NCBI RefSeq assembly: GCF_002154695.1 | Contig: NZ_MTAV01000001.1 | Coordinates: forward strand, 35,539 to 99,538 | Source of the DNA: Nostoc sp. T09 | GTDB taxonomy: Bacteria; Cyanobacteriota; Cyanobacteriia; Cyanobacteriales; Nostocaceae | Reading direction: 5' to 3' | DNA: 64,000 bases | Shown: piece after piece, positions 62,226-64,000 of the stretch | Numbering within the stretch: the stretch's first letter is position 1 | Layout: each line of letters starts with the position of its first letter | Position numbers and translations under genes: made by a program | The notes under the pieces: model-generated | Databases searched by the model: none | Told to the model about the DNA's origin: nothing | What the model saw: only the letters and a program-made list of their open reading frames with translations

Positions 62226-63005
62226 ATGAATAGTATTTCGATTCCCAAGCATAATTGGGATAGTAGTTTGTATCAGAACAAACACGCTTTCGTGTGGCAA
62301 TATGGCGAGGATTTGTTGCAATTACTCAACCCCAAGGCAGGGGAGTTAATTTTAGATCTTGGTTGTGGTACTGGGCAACTCACAGAAAAAATAGCCCAAA
62401 CTGGCGCTAAGGTGATGGGAATTGATAGCGCCGCCACGATGATCGAGAAGGCTAGACAAAACTATCCCCATATTCGATTTGATGTTGCTGATGCTAAGAA
62501 CTTTCAAGTAGAACAGCCATTAGATGCGGTGTTTTCCAACGCCGTATTGCATTGGGTTAAAGAAGCAGATAAAGCGATCGCCTGTATACATCAAGCACTC
62601 AAACCCGGTGGGCGAATTGTTGCAGAATTTGGTGGTAAGGGGAATATACAGGTGCTATCTCAAGCTTTGTTCAGCGCAATGGAGTCTATTGGGATTTCTC
62701 AACCACAAACACTAAATCCTTGGTACTTTCCTAGTATTGGTGAGTATGCTACTCTACTGGAACAGCAAGGTTTTGAAGTCATCTATGCCACCCTGTTTGC
62801 GCGTCCCACTCCTCTGGCTGAGAAAGAAGCAGGCATAGCCAACTGGATTAAGATGTTTGCCGGTGCTTTCCTAGTAGGAATGACTGCTGAGCAAAAAATC
62901 CAAGTAATTCGCAATGTAGAAGAGTGCCTGAAGCCAACTCTCTATCAAGATGGAACTTGGATAGCAGACTATCGACGAATTCGCATCTTAGCTATCAAAG
63001 TTTAG
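62226..63005 (+). CDS. class I SAM-dependent methyltransferase (Tam-like)
   Basis: A 259-residue enzyme. Motif I is ILDLGCGTGQLTEKIAQTGA, followed by VMGIDSAATMIEKARQNYPH, the acidic DVADAKNF and LDAVFSNAVLHWV, then CIHQALKPGGRIVAEFGGKG. The HNWDSSLYQNKHAFVWQYGE N-terminus resembles trans-aconitate and other small-acid methyltransferases, though the substrate is not proven. It is cytoplasmic. It is divergent from a LysR gene, with the inverted repeat at 62081-62105 between them, so it is the likely target of that regulator. Confidence 0.9.
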   Translation: MNSISIPKHNWDSSLYQNKHAFVWQYGEDLLQLLNPKAGELILDLGCGTGQLTEKIAQTGAKVMGIDSAATMIEKARQNYPHIRFDVADAKNFQVEQPLDAVFSNAVLHWVKEADKAIACIHQALKPGGRIVAEFGGKGNIQVLSQALFSAMESIGISQPQTLNPWYFPSIGEYATLLEQQGFEVIYATLFARPTPLAEKEAGIANWIKMFAGAFLVGMTAEQKIQVIRNVEECLKPTLYQDGTWIADYRRIRILAIKV

Positions 63006-63364
63006 ATAAATTTCAATCATCAAAATCTGGCACGATTAGAACATATTTGCCTTGAATTATGTCTCATTACTTACAGAGGTTTTCAATTGTTTGAAACATA
63101 GGTATTTGTAGATGCACGCTTAAGCTTTGGGTAGTAGAATTATTCCTTGAGCTTAACTGCGTTTAAATGCAATTAAGCTATTAGCCCAATCCTTGTTTTA
63201 GGGCACATTGGTTCTGAGAATTTGCTAAAAATTCAGATTCCCGACTTTTTGAAAAAGTCGGGAATCTGACAACCAAGCAAGGTTAATCCAATAGACCACT
63301 AACCTAAATAGGTGAAACTTACTGTAAACAGAGAATAGATTAATAATTCAAATTCATAAAATTT
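63006..63364. other. intergenic stretch with a strong hairpin
   Basis: 359 bases. Apart from the hairpin at 63233-63269 I see no gene or RNA. The 3' part should hold the promoter of the exported protein gene. Confidence 0.45.
63233..63269. repeat. perfect 18-bp inverted repeat
   Basis: TCAGATTCCCGACTTTTT and its exact complement are separated by a single G, so the real hairpin loop takes a few bases from the arms. This CCGACTTTTTGAAAAAGTCGG unit is a very common dispersed element in Nostoc-type genomes. It could end transcripts from the methyltransferase gene. Confidence 0.75.
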
Positions 63365-63901
63365 ATGCTTAACAAAAAAACATCTTGTCGTAAGACATCG
63401 CTTTCACTATTACTAACTATTAGCGTGGTGACGATTTCTCTAGTGCCATTCAAACCTTTATTAGCGCAAACTTCCTCTATACCACAGCCGTCTGATGCGC
63501 TTTTGGAACTCAGTTTGTTAACCAAGCCAAAAAGCTCAGTGATTACAGCTACTACTATTAACCAAGGAAACTTGACCATTCCTAGATTATGGTGGGCACA
63601 AGACAGCGCTGAGAAAAAGCTGTTAGATAACTGGATAGCATATCCAGCTTCTAAGGAAGAACCTGCGCGGGTAGACTTATTAGTGAATCAGCAAATTTGG
63701 AGCTTATTAGATTATCTAGAACGCTACGACTTTATAAATCGCTTGGGTACTGCTGCTCGGAGAGACAATTATAACGTTCGAGTATTTAATTATCAGCAAG
63801 AACTATTAGGAACCTATACCTGTAATTTTAATATCAGTCCAGCTGCATGTAATATCCAGATGTCTGTTCAGAATAAATTAGGTTGGCGACGTTCTTTATA
63901 G
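63365..63901 (+). CDS. exported protein of unknown function
   Basis: A 178-residue protein with a clear signal peptide (SLSLLLTISVVTISLVPF, cleaved near LLAQTSS). The mature part (IPRLWWAQDSAEKKLLDNWI, RVDLLVNQQIWSLLDYLERY) is mixed alpha/beta, with two Cys (YTCNFNISPAACNIQM) that could form a disulphide in the periplasm. I do not know a named family, though similar small secreted proteins are common in cyanobacteria. It is intact and ends about 100 bases before the window edge. Confidence 0.75.
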   Translation: MLNKKTSCRKTSLSLLLTISVVTISLVPFKPLLAQTSSIPQPSDALLELSLLTKPKSSVITATTINQGNLTIPRLWWAQDSAEKKLLDNWIAYPASKEEPARVDLLVNQQIWSLLDYLERYDFINRLGTAARRDNYNVRVFNYQQELLGTYTCNFNISPAACNIQMSVQNKLGWRRSL

Positions 63902-63970
63902 AAAGGATGAAGGATAAAGCAGTATATATATAGCAATCCAATTTGATTACTGAAATTATTTACGTAGGGA

Positions 63971-64000
63971 GGGAACAGGGAACAGGGAACAGGGAACAGG
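63971..64000. repeat. STRR heptamer (GGGAACA)x4
   Basis: Four tandem GGGAACA units running into the window edge. This is typical of the short tandem heptamers of heterocystous cyanobacteria, and the array may continue outside. Confidence 0.8.

Overview
The window looks like chromosomal DNA from a filamentous, probably heterocyst-forming cyanobacterium of the Nostoc/Calothrix group. The evidence is: a 38-residue psbI gene (photosystem II); very frequent HIP1 palindromes (GCGATCGC); tandem heptamers of the STRR type (AATGACA at 23213, GGGAACA at 63971); many two-component and HstK-type kinases; an LptD-like DUF3769 protein; and an exosortase-sorted surface protein. I saw no rRNA, tRNA, CRISPR array or intact insertion sequence.

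Layout. 1-7.3 kb (all minus strand): two adjacent, different P-loop ATPases (the first cut by the window edge), a frameshifted Uma2 nuclease, methylenetetrahydrofolate reductase, tryptophanyl-tRNA synthetase, and a HigBA-like toxin-antitoxin pair with a near-perfect palindromic operator. 7.4-15.3 kb: a B12-dependent radical SAM protein, a subtilisin-like protease carrying a decayed duplicate of half its own catalytic domain, an RTX-type gene remnant, an XDD3-type surface protein, and a DUF429 gene whose 3' end reappears on the far side of an inserted-looking HAD phosphatase gene. 15.3-23 kb: glucan phosphorylase, a truncated acyltransferase, psbI, a GC-rich hairpin-rich stretch with no gene, and the LptD-like outer-membrane protein. 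23-31 kb: a two-gene sensor kinase operon, a two-domain SagB-like oxidoreductase, and a DUF4349 lipoprotein. 31-40.6 kb: a secreted nuclease behind a perfect CRP-type site, aldo/keto reductase, ilvC, three small membrane or exported proteins, and a methyltransferase-cupin-unknown operon convergent with an amidase-Crp operon. 40.8-47.7 kb: a coiled-coil membrane protein, a Uma2 nuclease, an HsdR-N-like nuclease, pgeF, birA, an M23 peptidase and ribE. 48-64 kb: a DUF151 nuclease, a ferredoxin-like aldo/keto reductase, another Uma2, an overlapping type II restriction-modification pair, a U32 peptidase, a 1820-residue Ser/Thr-His kinase, a divergent LysR/methyltransferase pair with a 25-bp inverted repeat between them, and an exported protein.

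Housekeeping functions (one-carbon, Trp-tRNA, branched-chain amino acid, riboflavin, biotin, glycogen, photosystem II) are interleaved with defence and nuclease genes: restriction-modification, toxin-antitoxin, three Uma2 loci and an HsdR-N-like nuclease. Many gene ends, especially convergent ones, carry long hairpins belonging to dispersed repeat families. The observations most worth follow-up are the duplicated DUF429 end around the HAD gene, the self-duplicated protease, the structured-looking stretch after psbI, the restriction-modification pair, the predicted operators, and the small nested element at 31894-31945. All functional statements come from reading motifs in the sequence; no database search was run.
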